Source: Anaerolineae bacterium
GTDB lineage: Bacteria; Chloroflexota; Anaerolineae; Aggregatilineales; Phototrophicaceae
DNA length: 64,000 nt
Assembly: GCA_022825675.1 (NCBI GenBank)
Contig: JAJDWK010000064.1
Coordinates: 1 to 64,000 of the forward strand
Reading direction: 5' to 3'
Shown here piece by piece: positions 16,722 to 24,673 of the stretch (the first letter of the stretch is position 1; every line of letters begins with the position of its first letter). Below the pieces are notes generated by a model. It worked only from the letters and a program-made list of their open reading frames with translations. It did no database searches and had not been told where the DNA came from. A program made the translations under genes and the position numbers.

Positions 16722-17402
16722 ATGACGCGGTTTTTTCGATTCATGCGCTGGCTGCTGATGGCGCTGCTCCTGCCGCTGGCGGCATGCGGCAGCCCAGCCC
16801 AGCGCCTGCCCGGCATCGGCTATCAATACCGGGAGCTGCTGGCGGCGCAGCCCTTCGACCAGCTTGACGGCTGGCGCAGCTACCACGATGGCGAGGCGCT
16901 TTTCCTCGGCATCGCTGATGGTGCCTATCGCATCGCTTTCAGCGGGCGGCGCTATGCCTGGACGCAAGGCGCGCGCGCCTACGCCGATGCCGTCATCGAA
17001 GCGCGGGCGCGGCAAATGTCCAGCTTTGATAACAACGCTTTTGGGCTGGCCTGTCGGCTGGACGCCGCCAACAGCGGGCGCGGCTACTATTTTCTCATCA
17101 GCGGCGATGGCTATGCCAGCATCCGCTGGGGCAACGGGCGCAGCTTGCAGGCGATTGTCGCGGCGGCGCCGTCAACGCATATCAAGCGCGGGCAGGCGAG
17201 CAATCTCATCCGCGCTGTTTGCATCGGCGATTACCTCGGATTGTGGGTCAACGGGCAATTTGTCATGGAAGCGCGCGATGGCAGAGCCAGCCAAGGCGCA
17301 GCTGGCTTGGCGGGCTTTATGCGCTATGCCGGGCGGGAAATCGACATTACATTTGATGACCTCAAAATCTGGCGCGCGGCGCTGGATGCGCGGGAAAGCT
17401 AG
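16722..17402 (+). CDS. Lipoprotein with an LamG/DUF1080-like beta-sandwich domain
   Basis: A 226-residue protein with a lipoprotein signal: WLLMALLLPLAACGS, lipobox LAAC near residue 22. The mature part (about 45-220) is a concanavalin-like fold pattern: FGLACRLDAANSGRGYYFLIS, GYASIRWGNG, GLWVNGQFVMEARDG and IDITFDDLKIW. This resembles DUF1080/3-keto-disaccharide-hydrolase-type and LamG carbohydrate-binding modules. It probably sits on the outer face of the membrane; binding or a minor hydrolase role is possible, and no catalytic residues are assigned. TAAACT lies just upstream of the start, so a very short leader is possible. Confidence 0.72.
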   Translation: MTRFFRFMRWLLMALLLPLAACGSPAQRLPGIGYQYRELLAAQPFDQLDGWRSYHDGEALFLGIADGAYRIAFSGRRYAWTQGARAYADAVIEARARQMSSFDNNAFGLACRLDAANSGRGYYFLISGDGYASIRWGNGRSLQAIVAAAPSTHIKRGQASNLIRAVCIGDYLGLWVNGQFVMEARDGRASQGAAGLAGFMRYAGREIDITFDDLKIWRAALDARES

Positions 17403-17490
17403 ACTGCAAGCGCATGGCAGCCGTCCATAGAACTTGCGGCGCGCCCCTGCGTATACTAAAGCGGAACGAAGAAGTAGAAGAGCGGCAATC

Positions 17491-18330
17491 ATGGGACTTG
17501 AAGATACCGTCGCTGAGGCGATTGTGATGGCGCTGGACGAGCTGGCGGGCAGCCCCAAGCGGGCGGTCGCCGCTGCGCTGGACTGCGAGTCTCCCGAGCA
17601 GTGGCTCAAGCAAGAGACGACCAAACTGGCGCTTGTCGGCGGCGTGGAGATGGCAGTGCCGGGCTTGCACGCCTTCACCATCCCCAGCGGCATCAGCTAC
17701 CTGCTGCACAAGCTGGGTTACATCAGCTGGGGCATCGGCGCGTTAAAAGGCGCGTATATCATCGAGACCGAAGCCTATTCCGACCTGCGCAACATCCTGG
17801 CGCTCTGGGCGAATGAAGGCGAATTTGACGCCAGCATCATCGAGCACCTGGCGCTTTCGCTGGATGCGCTTGTCTGGGCGCTGTCAGCGGCGGGGCAGGC
17901 GGCGATGCCCGCTTTGCTGGAAGCGCCGACAGACGCCACCACCCGCCGCAGCTACCACATCCTGCAGCGCCTGGCAGAAAATCTGGTGGCGGGTGATGAG
18001 CGCGGCGTCGCCATTTTGGAGGCGATGCTGGGCGCGCCCGCCGCGCGGCAGCTGCTGATAGAAGCGGCAAGCACAGTGCAGCACCTCAACTGTGAAGTTA
18101 TGCTGACGCGCCCGCTGGGACGCAAAATAAGCTGGCGCTTGGCGAGCAAGCTGGCTTCGCGCATTGGCGCACGCATGCCCGCCAAGATGATTGTGGGCTT
18201 TCTGCCTTTCGCGGGGGCGATTGCCAATGCTTTCATGAATGTACAAACAATTAGCAGCGTGGCGGCGGTGGCGGACAAGTATTACGACCGCCGCTTGCAG
18301 CGGGCGCATCTGCTCGCCGCTGTCGCCTGA
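17491..18330 (+). CDS. Uncharacterised protein, possibly EcsC-like and membrane-associated
   Basis: A 279-residue protein, not confidently recognised. It is Ala-rich and helical with amphipathic or hydrophobic stretches (VPGLHAFTIPSGISYLLHKLGYISWGIGALKGAYII and KMIVGFLPFAGAIANAFMNVQTISSVAAVADKYY). The second stretch, with its glycine-rich hydrophobic helix close to the C-terminus, recalls EcsC-family proteins. The start at 17491 is chosen because it opens directly into MGLEDTVAEAIVMALDEL and a TATACT -10 box lies about 35 bases upstream. It converges on a TIR-domain gene whose stop is only 10 bases away. Confidence 0.6.
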   Translation: MGLEDTVAEAIVMALDELAGSPKRAVAAALDCESPEQWLKQETTKLALVGGVEMAVPGLHAFTIPSGISYLLHKLGYISWGIGALKGAYIIETEAYSDLRNILALWANEGEFDASIIEHLALSLDALVWALSAAGQAAMPALLEAPTDATTRRSYHILQRLAENLVAGDERGVAILEAMLGAPAARQLLIEAASTVQHLNCEVMLTRPLGRKISWRLASKLASRIGARMPAKMIVGFLPFAGAIANAFMNVQTISSVAAVADKYYDRRLQRAHLLAAVA

Positions 18331-18339
18331 GCGCCGCGT

Positions 18340-19215
18340 TCAGCGCCCGTCACGGCGCAATGCGCCCATCATCGCCCGCAGCTGCGCTTTGAAGGCTTCC
18401 AGCTTCTCCGCGCTGCTCAAGCAGCGCAGCGGCACTGTCGGCATGCGCTCGGATTGCGCGGGCTTGAGCTGCGCCGACCGCGGCAGCAGGCGGTTGAGCG
18501 CAGCGAGCGCCTCGCTCCGCGCTGCCGGCTGGTCAAAGGGGCGGTGCCGCGCCAGCGCCTTCAAATGCACTTGCGCCGCCGGCTGCCGCCGATATGCCCA
18601 AACTGAAAATACTGTCAGCAGCCGCTGCCCCAGCCGCAAGCGTGCATGAAAGCCCGGCTGGACGCGCCCGCCAAAGTCCACTTCATCGGCGATGCCGCCC
18701 GCCCAATAGAACAGGTCCTGCGCCACCAGCTTGGCGGTCGCGCCCGCCGGCAGCTGCTGAAGATAGGGGAAAAAGTTCGATTCGGCTGGCAGGCGGGACA
18801 TCGCGGCGGCGCTGCCAGCGGGCGGGCTATCGACATCCGTCCAACTGTGGAGCGCGGCGAGCAAAGCCGTCAGCCCCCCGCTTGATGGGTCGCGCAGATC
18901 ACAATACTGGAAGTTGATGAGATGCAGCGGAATCAAGACATCGGCGACCAGCGCCGTAATCACCGGTTTCTTCAGCTGCATCGCATAAAGGCATTCGCGC
19001 TCGACCCAGGTGGAGGCGGCGCTGGAAGCGGAAAGTATCGTGACCACCGCGGCGCAGCGCTGAATGCCAGCTTCAATCTCGCAGAGCCAGTCAGCGCCGC
19101 CGCGGATATTCTCAAAATCGACCCAAACAGCATAGCCAGCGCGCTTCAAAGCGGCGGCTACCTGTGATGTCAGCGCGGTATCGCGGTTGCTGTGGCTGAT
19201 GAAAATGACAGGCAT
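18340..19215 (-). CDS. TIR-domain protein with an unknown C-terminal region
   Basis: A 291-residue protein. The TIR domain fills about residues 1-125: PVIFISHSNRDTALTSQVAAALKRAGYAVWVDFENIRGG, then AAVVTILSASSAASTWVERECLYAM, with E74 at the position of the catalytic glutamate of NAD-cleaving TIRs. The remaining about 165 residues are Ala/Leu/Arg-rich and match nothing I recognise. Bacterial TIR proteins often act as NADases in anti-phage systems or as signalling adaptors. The neighbours (an EcsC-like gene, convergent, and an acyl-CoA dehydrogenase 5 bases upstream on the same strand) do not form a known defence system. Confidence 0.85.
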   Translation of the reverse strand: MPVIFISHSNRDTALTSQVAAALKRAGYAVWVDFENIRGGADWLCEIEAGIQRCAAVVTILSASSAASTWVERECLYAMQLKKPVITALVADVLIPLHLINFQYCDLRDPSSGGLTALLAALHSWTDVDSPPAGSAAAMSRLPAESNFFPYLQQLPAGATAKLVAQDLFYWAGGIADEVDFGGRVQPGFHARLRLGQRLLTVFSVWAYRRQPAAQVHLKALARHRPFDQPAARSEALAALNRLLPRSAQLKPAQSERMPTVPLRCLSSAEKLEAFKAQLRAMMGALRRDGR

Positions 19216-19220
19216 GGCGT

Positions 19221-20414
19221 TTACTGCGCTGGCGGCGCGCCATAGCGCTTAATTACATCGCGGGCGACCACCATGCGATGCACTTCGGAAGCGCCGTCAT
19301 AGATGCGGAAGGCGCGCGCCTTCTCGTACCAGGTGGACAGCGGCAAATCCCGCGAGATGCCGCGCCCGCCGCAAATCTGCAGGCAGCGGTCAAGCACACG
19401 CCCAACAATTTCTGACACTTGTACTTTGGCGATGGAAGTCTCGACCCGCGCCTGCTGCCCCTGCGCCAGCCGCCAAGCCGCTTCCTGTATCAGCAGCCGC
19501 CCCATTTGTAACTCCATCGCCGAATCCGCCAGCATCCATTGCACTGCCTGATGGCTTGTCAGCGCGCCGCCAAAAGCCTCGCGCCCGCTGGCGTATTCAG
19601 TGGCGATTTCCAGGGCGCGCTGCGCCAAGCCGGTGAAACGCATGCAGTGCGTCAGCCGCGCCGGTCCCAGGCGGGATTGCGCCAGGGCGAAGCCTTCGCC
19701 CTCCGCCCCCAGGATGGCGCTCGGCGGCAGGCGCAAATCTTCGTAGAGCAGCTCGACATGGCCGCCGAAATCTTTCTGCCCCAAGAGCGGCACATCACGC
19801 AGGATTGTGATGCCGGGGCTGTCCCGCGGCGCCAGGAAGAGCGTTGAGCCGCGGTAGGGATGGGCATCGGCGTCCGTTACCGCCATGATGATGAAGAAAT
19901 CAGCGATTTCGCCGTTGGTCGTCAGCCACTTGCGCCCGTTGATACTCCAGTCAGCGCCGACGCGCCGCGCCCGTGTCCGCAGCATGCGCGGGTCGCTGCC
20001 AGCGCCGGGGGCGGGCTCCGTCATCGAGAATGCGGAAAAAGTTTCCCCCCGCGCCAGGGGCAGCAGAAAGCGCTCGACCTGTTCGGCGTTGGCATATTGC
20101 TGCAGCAGGTGCATATTGCCTTCGTCTGGCGCGGCGCAATGCAGCGCCAGCGGTCCCAACAGGCTGCGTCCGGCGGCTTCAAAGACGGGCGGGATTTCTT
20201 GCATAGTCAAGCCCATGCCGCCCCATTCTGCTGGCATGGTGGGCGCCCACAGCCCGGCGGCTTTGGCTTTGGCGCGCAGCGCCATCAGCATATCGCGCTC
20301 CAGCTCAATGCCTTCGCGCAGCAATTGCGCTTCCAGCGGGATGACTTCGGCAACGAGAAATTGCCGCACGCGCTCGGCGATGTCTTCAACATGGCGCGGG
20401 ATGCTAAAATCCAT
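19221..20414 (-). CDS. Acyl-CoA dehydrogenase family protein
   Basis: A 397-residue flavoprotein that oxidises acyl-CoA thioesters at the alpha-beta bond. Family marks are FSAFSMTEPAPGAGSDP, WSINGRKWLTTNGEIADFFIIMA, and near the C-terminus CLQICGGRGISRDLPLSTWYEKARAFRIYDGASEVHR, typical of the ACAD10/11-like branch. The ATG at 20414 (MDFSIP) is preferred; 20426 is equally possible, and neither has a strong Shine-Dalgarno. A TATACT box lies about 40 bases upstream. It is followed closely by the TIR gene on the same strand. The substrate chain length is not readable. Confidence 0.9.
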   Translation of the reverse strand: MDFSIPRHVEDIAERVRQFLVAEVIPLEAQLLREGIELERDMLMALRAKAKAAGLWAPTMPAEWGGMGLTMQEIPPVFEAAGRSLLGPLALHCAAPDEGNMHLLQQYANAEQVERFLLPLARGETFSAFSMTEPAPGAGSDPRMLRTRARRVGADWSINGRKWLTTNGEIADFFIIMAVTDADAHPYRGSTLFLAPRDSPGITILRDVPLLGQKDFGGHVELLYEDLRLPPSAILGAEGEGFALAQSRLGPARLTHCMRFTGLAQRALEIATEYASGREAFGGALTSHQAVQWMLADSAMELQMGRLLIQEAAWRLAQGQQARVETSIAKVQVSEIVGRVLDRCLQICGGRGISRDLPLSTWYEKARAFRIYDGASEVHRMVVARDVIKRYGAPPAQ

Positions 20415-20543
20415 AGGCGCTCGCATTCAGAATCAAATCGGCATATTGCCCGCGAGTATAGCATAGGCGCGCTGGCGTCTGGGCGAAGATAGGGTCGCGC
20501 TCCGCAAATGCTCAGGTATTCCAGCTACTTACTTGCACATACA

Positions 20544-20571
20544 TCTGTGCCTCTGTGGTGAATAATGAATT
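20544..20571. repeat. CACCACAGAGACACAG-type intergenic repeat, copy 2 (reverse orientation)
   Basis: In reverse complement it reads AATTCATTATTCACCACAGAGGCACAGA, the same core and flank as the copy at 16.37 kb. It sits in the gap between divergent acyl-CoA dehydrogenase and nucleoside hydrolase genes. Confidence 0.65.
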
Positions 20572-20596
20572 ATCATAAAGATATAAGGAGCTGCTT

Positions 20597-21520
20597 ATGC
20601 GAAATTTCATCATTGATACCGACACCGCTTCTGACGATGCCGTGGCGCTGTTGATGGCGCTGCGTCAGCCCGATATCGCGGTCAAAGCCATCACTGTTGT
20701 CGCTGGCAATGTGCCGCTGTCGCAGGCGCTGCAAAATGCCTTGTACACGGTTGAGCTGTGCGGCGCTGATGTTCCCGTCTATGCCGGCTGCCAAAAGCCG
20801 CTGCTGCGCCCGCTGGAGACAGCGCAGGAGGTGCACGGGCAGGATGGCATGGGCGATATCGGCTTGCCGCTGCGCGGGCGCAAGGCGGCGCGCGGGCATG
20901 CCGCCGATGCCCTGCGACAAGTGATACAGGCGCATGCCGGCGACATCACGCTGGTGACGCTGGGACCGCTGACGAATGTCGCCCTGGCGCTGCTGCGAGA
21001 CCCGGAACTGGCGCGGCAGGTATCGCACTGCGTCATCATGGGCGGCATCGGCAGCGGGCACGGCAATGTGACGCCCACCGCGGAATTTAACATCTGGGTC
21101 GACCCCGAGGCGGCGAAAATCGTCTATGAATCGGGCATGGAGATGACCATGGTCGGCTGGGACATCTCTTGGCGTTACGCCACATTTGACGAGCGGCAGG
21201 CGGCGGAACTGCGCGCTATCGGCAGCCCCTACGCCGAATTTGCCGTGGACATCCAAGCGACTTTGACCGAATTCTCGAAGACGGAAAATCACCTGGCGGG
21301 CTTCGACCTGCCCGACCCCATCGCGATGGCGGCGGCTATCGACCCGTCGATTTGCGAATATCACGATTATCCTGTCGCCGTGACGACTGGCGAAGGCTTG
21401 GCGCGCGGCATGACTGTTGTGGATGTGCTCGGCGTCACCGGGGCGGCGCCCGGGATGCGCGTGGCGACCAGCGCCGACCGCCAGGCTTTTGTCGATTTGC
21501 TCAAAAGCAGCCTGTCATAA
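20597..21520 (+). CDS. Nucleoside hydrolase (inosine/uridine-preferring family)
   Basis: A 307-residue enzyme that hydrolyses the N-glycosidic bond of ribonucleosides for salvage. The family's calcium-binding cluster DTDTASDDA is at residues 7-15. Further marks are LVTLGPLTNVALALLRDP, VIMGGIGSGHGNVTPTAEFNIWVDPEAA and FDLPDPIAMAAAIDP with the downstream metal Asp. The Shine-Dalgarno AAGGAG is 7-8 bases before ATG. It stands alone, transcribed toward the LysM gene. The nucleobase preference is not readable. Confidence 0.92.
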   Translation: MRNFIIDTDTASDDAVALLMALRQPDIAVKAITVVAGNVPLSQALQNALYTVELCGADVPVYAGCQKPLLRPLETAQEVHGQDGMGDIGLPLRGRKAARGHAADALRQVIQAHAGDITLVTLGPLTNVALALLRDPELARQVSHCVIMGGIGSGHGNVTPTAEFNIWVDPEAAKIVYESGMEMTMVGWDISWRYATFDERQAAELRAIGSPYAEFAVDIQATLTEFSKTENHLAGFDLPDPIAMAAAIDPSICEYHDYPVAVTTGEGLARGMTVVDVLGVTGAAPGMRVATSADRQAFVDLLKSSLS

Positions 21521-21530
21521 GGGCGGCGGA

Positions 21531-22808
21531 CTAGGCGTCGGCGGGCATTGCCGGCGGCAGCGGCACTTCATGTAAACCCGCGAAGCCGCTGCCGGGCTCG
21601 GGAATCAGCAATTCTTGCCCGCGGAACAAAACGAATGGTCTTTCCAGCTCGTTGGCGATGACGATGCTGGCGACGCTGGTGTCATACTGCTCGGCGATTG
21701 GGTACAAGCCCTCGCCCGCCGCGACGAAGTGCGTCACGGGCGGCGGCTGCTGTTGGAGCGCGCCCTCGCCCCAGCCGTTGACGCGCGCCAGGCGGTTGAA
21801 GGCTTCTTGAGCGCGCTCGCCGCGCGCCATTTCGGCGGCTGAGGCGGGCAGCGCGCCGCTCCATTCGAGGATGCCATTTTCCCGCTCCGGCGATTCGACC
21901 AGGATGCCGACCATGCTTTCGCCGGCGCGCGCCCTACCGCCGAAGATTGTGGTAACTTCGCCGCGATGCACCGTCAGGCTCAAGGCGCTGGGATGCACCT
22001 GCTGGAAAGTTACCAGCGAGCCGATGCTAATATCAACGCCGTTGACGGACAGGCTGATAGCGTCCCCAGCCGGCGACTGCAGCGCTATCAGCGGCTCTTC
22101 GGCGCTGCATTCCGTATGGGCGAAGCTGGTTGCCAGCGACAGCGCCTGCAGCGGGAAGCTCGCGCCCAAGCCGATGCGCGGCAGCGCCGCCATCGCCTGC
22201 AGCCGCGCCAGTTTCGCGCTCGGCAGCCAGCTTATCGCGCCGCCATCAACCGAGCGCAGCCAGTCGCCGCTGCTGTCATAGGCGTCCACCAGCGTCAGCT
22301 CGCCCGCCGCCAGCGCCCCCACCGGCGCTGGGATGACGCCGGGCAGCTTGAAACGCAAAGTCTCTTCCAATGCCACTGTGCTGAGCGGCGCGCCGATAGT
22401 CTTGACTCGCTCCGGCGGAATCTCGTTGATAAGCTCAGCCGCCCCCGCCACCAACAAGATAGTGCCCGCTCCGCTATCGGTCTGCGGCAGCAATCTGCCC
22501 AGGCGCAGCAGCGCCATGCCCCAGCCACCATCGGCCGCAGCGGCACCCGTGCGCAAGCGGGCTAGATTGGCGAGCGGCACTTGTTCCCCCGGCGCAGCCA
22601 GGCGCGGCTCCCCGTCCCCACCCGCGAATTCCAGCGAGACCGGCGCTTGGGCAATGCAGAGGCGGTCCCGCTGCAGATTGGCGCAATGCTGCTCAATGCC
22701 AGCGAGCGCCCTCTCGACGAGCGCGCCACAGCGCTCGCCCTGCGCGGACAGCAGTGACAGCCCGCTCAGCAAGGTGGCAAGCGCCAGCAGCAGGCAACTT
22801 CGGGGCAA
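21531..22808 (-). CDS. Secreted protein with a C-terminal LysM domain
   Basis: About 425 residues. A TTG at 22808, immediately after the glnS stop, opens into a signal peptide (LPRSCLLLALATLLSGLSLLSAQG) with GAGAG upstream, so I prefer it to the longer track start that would overlap glnS by 79 bases and add a charged leader. The body (about 30-350) is beta-rich and unrecognised; SLTVHRGEVTTIFGGRARAG resembles an FecR-like segment. The C-terminus (about 360-410: VTHFVAAGEGLYPIAEQYDTSVASIVIAN, FVLFRGQELLIPEPG) is one LysM peptidoglycan-binding module. It is probably a cell-wall-associated protein. Confidence 0.75.
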   Translation of the reverse strand: MPRSCLLLALATLLSGLSLLSAQGERCGALVERALAGIEQHCANLQRDRLCIAQAPVSLEFAGGDGEPRLAAPGEQVPLANLARLRTGAAAADGGWGMALLRLGRLLPQTDSGAGTILLVAGAAELINEIPPERVKTIGAPLSTVALEETLRFKLPGVIPAPVGALAAGELTLVDAYDSSGDWLRSVDGGAISWLPSAKLARLQAMAALPRIGLGASFPLQALSLATSFAHTECSAEEPLIALQSPAGDAISLSVNGVDISIGSLVTFQQVHPSALSLTVHRGEVTTIFGGRARAGESMVGILVESPERENGILEWSGALPASAAEMARGERAQEAFNRLARVNGWGEGALQQQPPPVTHFVAAGEGLYPIAEQYDTSVASIVIANELERPFVLFRGQELLIPEPGSGFAGLHEVPLPPAMPADA

Positions 22809-22810
22809 AG

Positions 22811-24538
22811 TCAGCTCTCTTTCACGGACGGTCGCCGTTTCTTTCGGCTTTTGCGCGGCTTGGCGGCGCGCTTTTGCAGCTTCCGCCATTGATCGCGCAG
22901 GGTTACGCTGCGGTTGAATACCAGCTTCTCCGCGCTTGAATCGGCATCGACCACGAAATAGGCGAGCCGCTCAAACTGATAGCGCTCGCCCGGCTGCGCG
23001 CCGCTCAAGCTCGGCTCGAGATATATCGGGTCAAGCACGCGCAGCGAATCGGGATTGATGAACGCAGTAAAATCGGCATCGGAGTCGCTTTCCGGGTTTT
23101 CTTCGGTGAAGAGCGTGTCATAGAGGCGCGCTTCTGCCGGCAGCGCATGCGCCGCCGAAACCCAGTGCAAAGTCGCTTTGACGCGGCGGCCGTCAGGCGC
23201 GGCGCCGCCGCGGGTCGCCGGGTCATAGCGGCAGCGCAGCTCCACAATTTCGCCATCTTCGTCTTTGATGACCTCTTCGCAGGTGATGAAATAGGCATAA
23301 CGCAGGCGCACCTCGCGCCCTGGCGCCAGGCGGAAGAACTTGCGCGGCGGCGCTTCCATAAAATCGTCGCGCTCGATGTATATCACGCGGGAAAAGGGAG
23401 TCTGCCGCGTCCCGGCGCTGGCGTCTTCCGGGTTGTTGACCGCCTCCATGTATTCAACCTGGTCTTCCGGATAATTGCTGATGACGACCTTCAGCGGGTT
23501 GAGCACCGCCATGACGCGATTCGCCGTCCGATTTAGCTCCTGGCGAATGTGATATTCGAGCTTGTGCAGGGCGACAACGCCCTTGACCTTGCCGACGCCA
23601 ACCGCCTCACAGAATTCGCGGATAGCGGCGGGCGGGTAGCCGCGGCGGCGCATGCCCGCCAGCGTCGGCATGCGCGGGTCATCCCAGCCGGCGACAGCGC
23701 CTTCCGCCACCAGCCGTATCAGCTTGCGTTTGCTCAAGACCGTGTGGCTCAGGTTCAAGCGGGCGAATTCTATCTGCTGTGGATGATAGATTTCGAGAGT
23801 GTGTAAATACCAATCGTAGAGCGGGCGGTGGTCTTCATATTCCAGCGTGCAAATCGAGTGCGTGATGCCCTCGATAGAATCCGACTGGCCGTGGGCGAAA
23901 TCGTACATCGGGTAGATTTTCCACTTGTCGCCGGTGCGGGGGTGGGCGGCGTCAAGGACGCGGTACATCACCGGGTCGCGCATATTGATGTTGCCCTGCG
24001 CCATGTCAATCTTGGCGCGCAGCACCGCCTCCCCCGGTTTGAAGCCGCCGGCGCGCATCTTCTCGAAGAGCGCCAGGTTTTCTTCTACTGGGCGCTGACG
24101 ATAGGGGCTGTCGCGCCCGGGCTCGGTCAAGCTGCCGCGATATTCACGAATCTGCTCGGGGCTGAGCTCGTCGACATAGGCGCGGCCGATGCGGATCAGC
24201 TCCACCGCCATGTCATAGAGCTGGTCAAAATAATCAGAGGCGAAATACAGGCGCTCCCCCCAATCAAAGCCCAGCCAGCGCACATCCTCGGTGATGGCGT
24301 CAATGTATTCCTGCTCTTCTTTTGCCGGGTTGGTGTCGTCAAAGCGCAGGTTGCATAAGCCGCCATAACGCTCAGCCAGGCTGAAATTGAGGCAGATCGA
24401 TTTGGCGTGGCCGATGTGCAGGTAGCCATTTGGCTCGGGCGGGAAGCGTGTATGCACCCGTCCGTCAAAGCGGCCGCTGGCGGCGTGCTCGTCTATGATG
24501 TCGGTGATGAAATGTCGGGAAGTATCGCTTTCGCTCAT
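22811..24538 (-). CDS. glnS: Glutaminyl-tRNA synthetase
   Basis: A 575-residue class I synthetase attaching glutamine to tRNA-Gln. HIGH motif: [15 protein letters not shown] (about 33-47). KMSKS equivalent: [27 protein letters not shown] and the two C-terminal anticodon-binding beta barrels are present, with a basic C-terminal tail. GlnRS (not GluRS) is supported by the full length and the [10 protein letters not shown] signature. The ATG at 24538 removes a 21-residue extension in the track. Having GlnRS means the organism need not rely on the GatCAB route for Gln-tRNA. Confidence 0.96.
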   Translation of the reverse strand: MSESDTSRHFITDIIDEHAASGRFDGRVHTRFPPEPNGYLHIGHAKSICLNFSLAERYGGLCNLRFDDTNPAKEEQEYIDAITEDVRWLGFDWGERLYFASDYFDQLYDMAVELIRIGRAYVDELSPEQIREYRGSLTEPGRDSPYRQRPVEENLALFEKMRAGGFKPGEAVLRAKIDMAQGNINMRDPVMYRVLDAAHPRTGDKWKIYPMYDFAHGQSDSIEGITHSICTLEYEDHRPLYDWYLHTLEIYHPQQIEFARLNLSHTVLSKRKLIRLVAEGAVAGWDDPRMPTLAGMRRRGYPPAAIREFCEAVGVGKVKGVVALHKLEYHIRQELNRTANRVMAVLNPLKVVISNYPEDQVEYMEAVNNPEDASAGTRQTPFSRVIYIERDDFMEAPPRKFFRLAPGREVRLRYAYFITCEEVIKDEDGEIVELRCRYDPATRGGAAPDGRRVKATLHWVSAAHALPAEARLYDTLFTEENPESDSDADFTAFINPDSLRVLDPIYLEPSLSGAQPGERYQFERLAYFVVDADSSAEKLVFNRSVTLRDQWRKLQKRAAKPRKSRKKRRPSVKES

Positions 24539-24574
24539 GTTTCCGCGCTCTAAAGGCTGGCTTAAGTTGACAGT

Positions 24575-24603
24575 ATCATACTCATGCGCTGCCGCCTGCA
24601 CAA
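24575..24603 (-). promoter_or_regulatory. Candidate sigma-70-type promoter for glnS
   Basis: On the minus strand TTGTGC is followed after 17 bases by TATGAT, which leaves a leader of about 30 bases before the glnS ATG. This is a pattern match only. Confidence 0.4.
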
Positions 24604-24673
24604 TAGCGTATCGCTTGGGGACGGGGCGCAGGCGCGGCCTCGGATGCCGCTGGCAGTAAGGTACAATGGCGGC

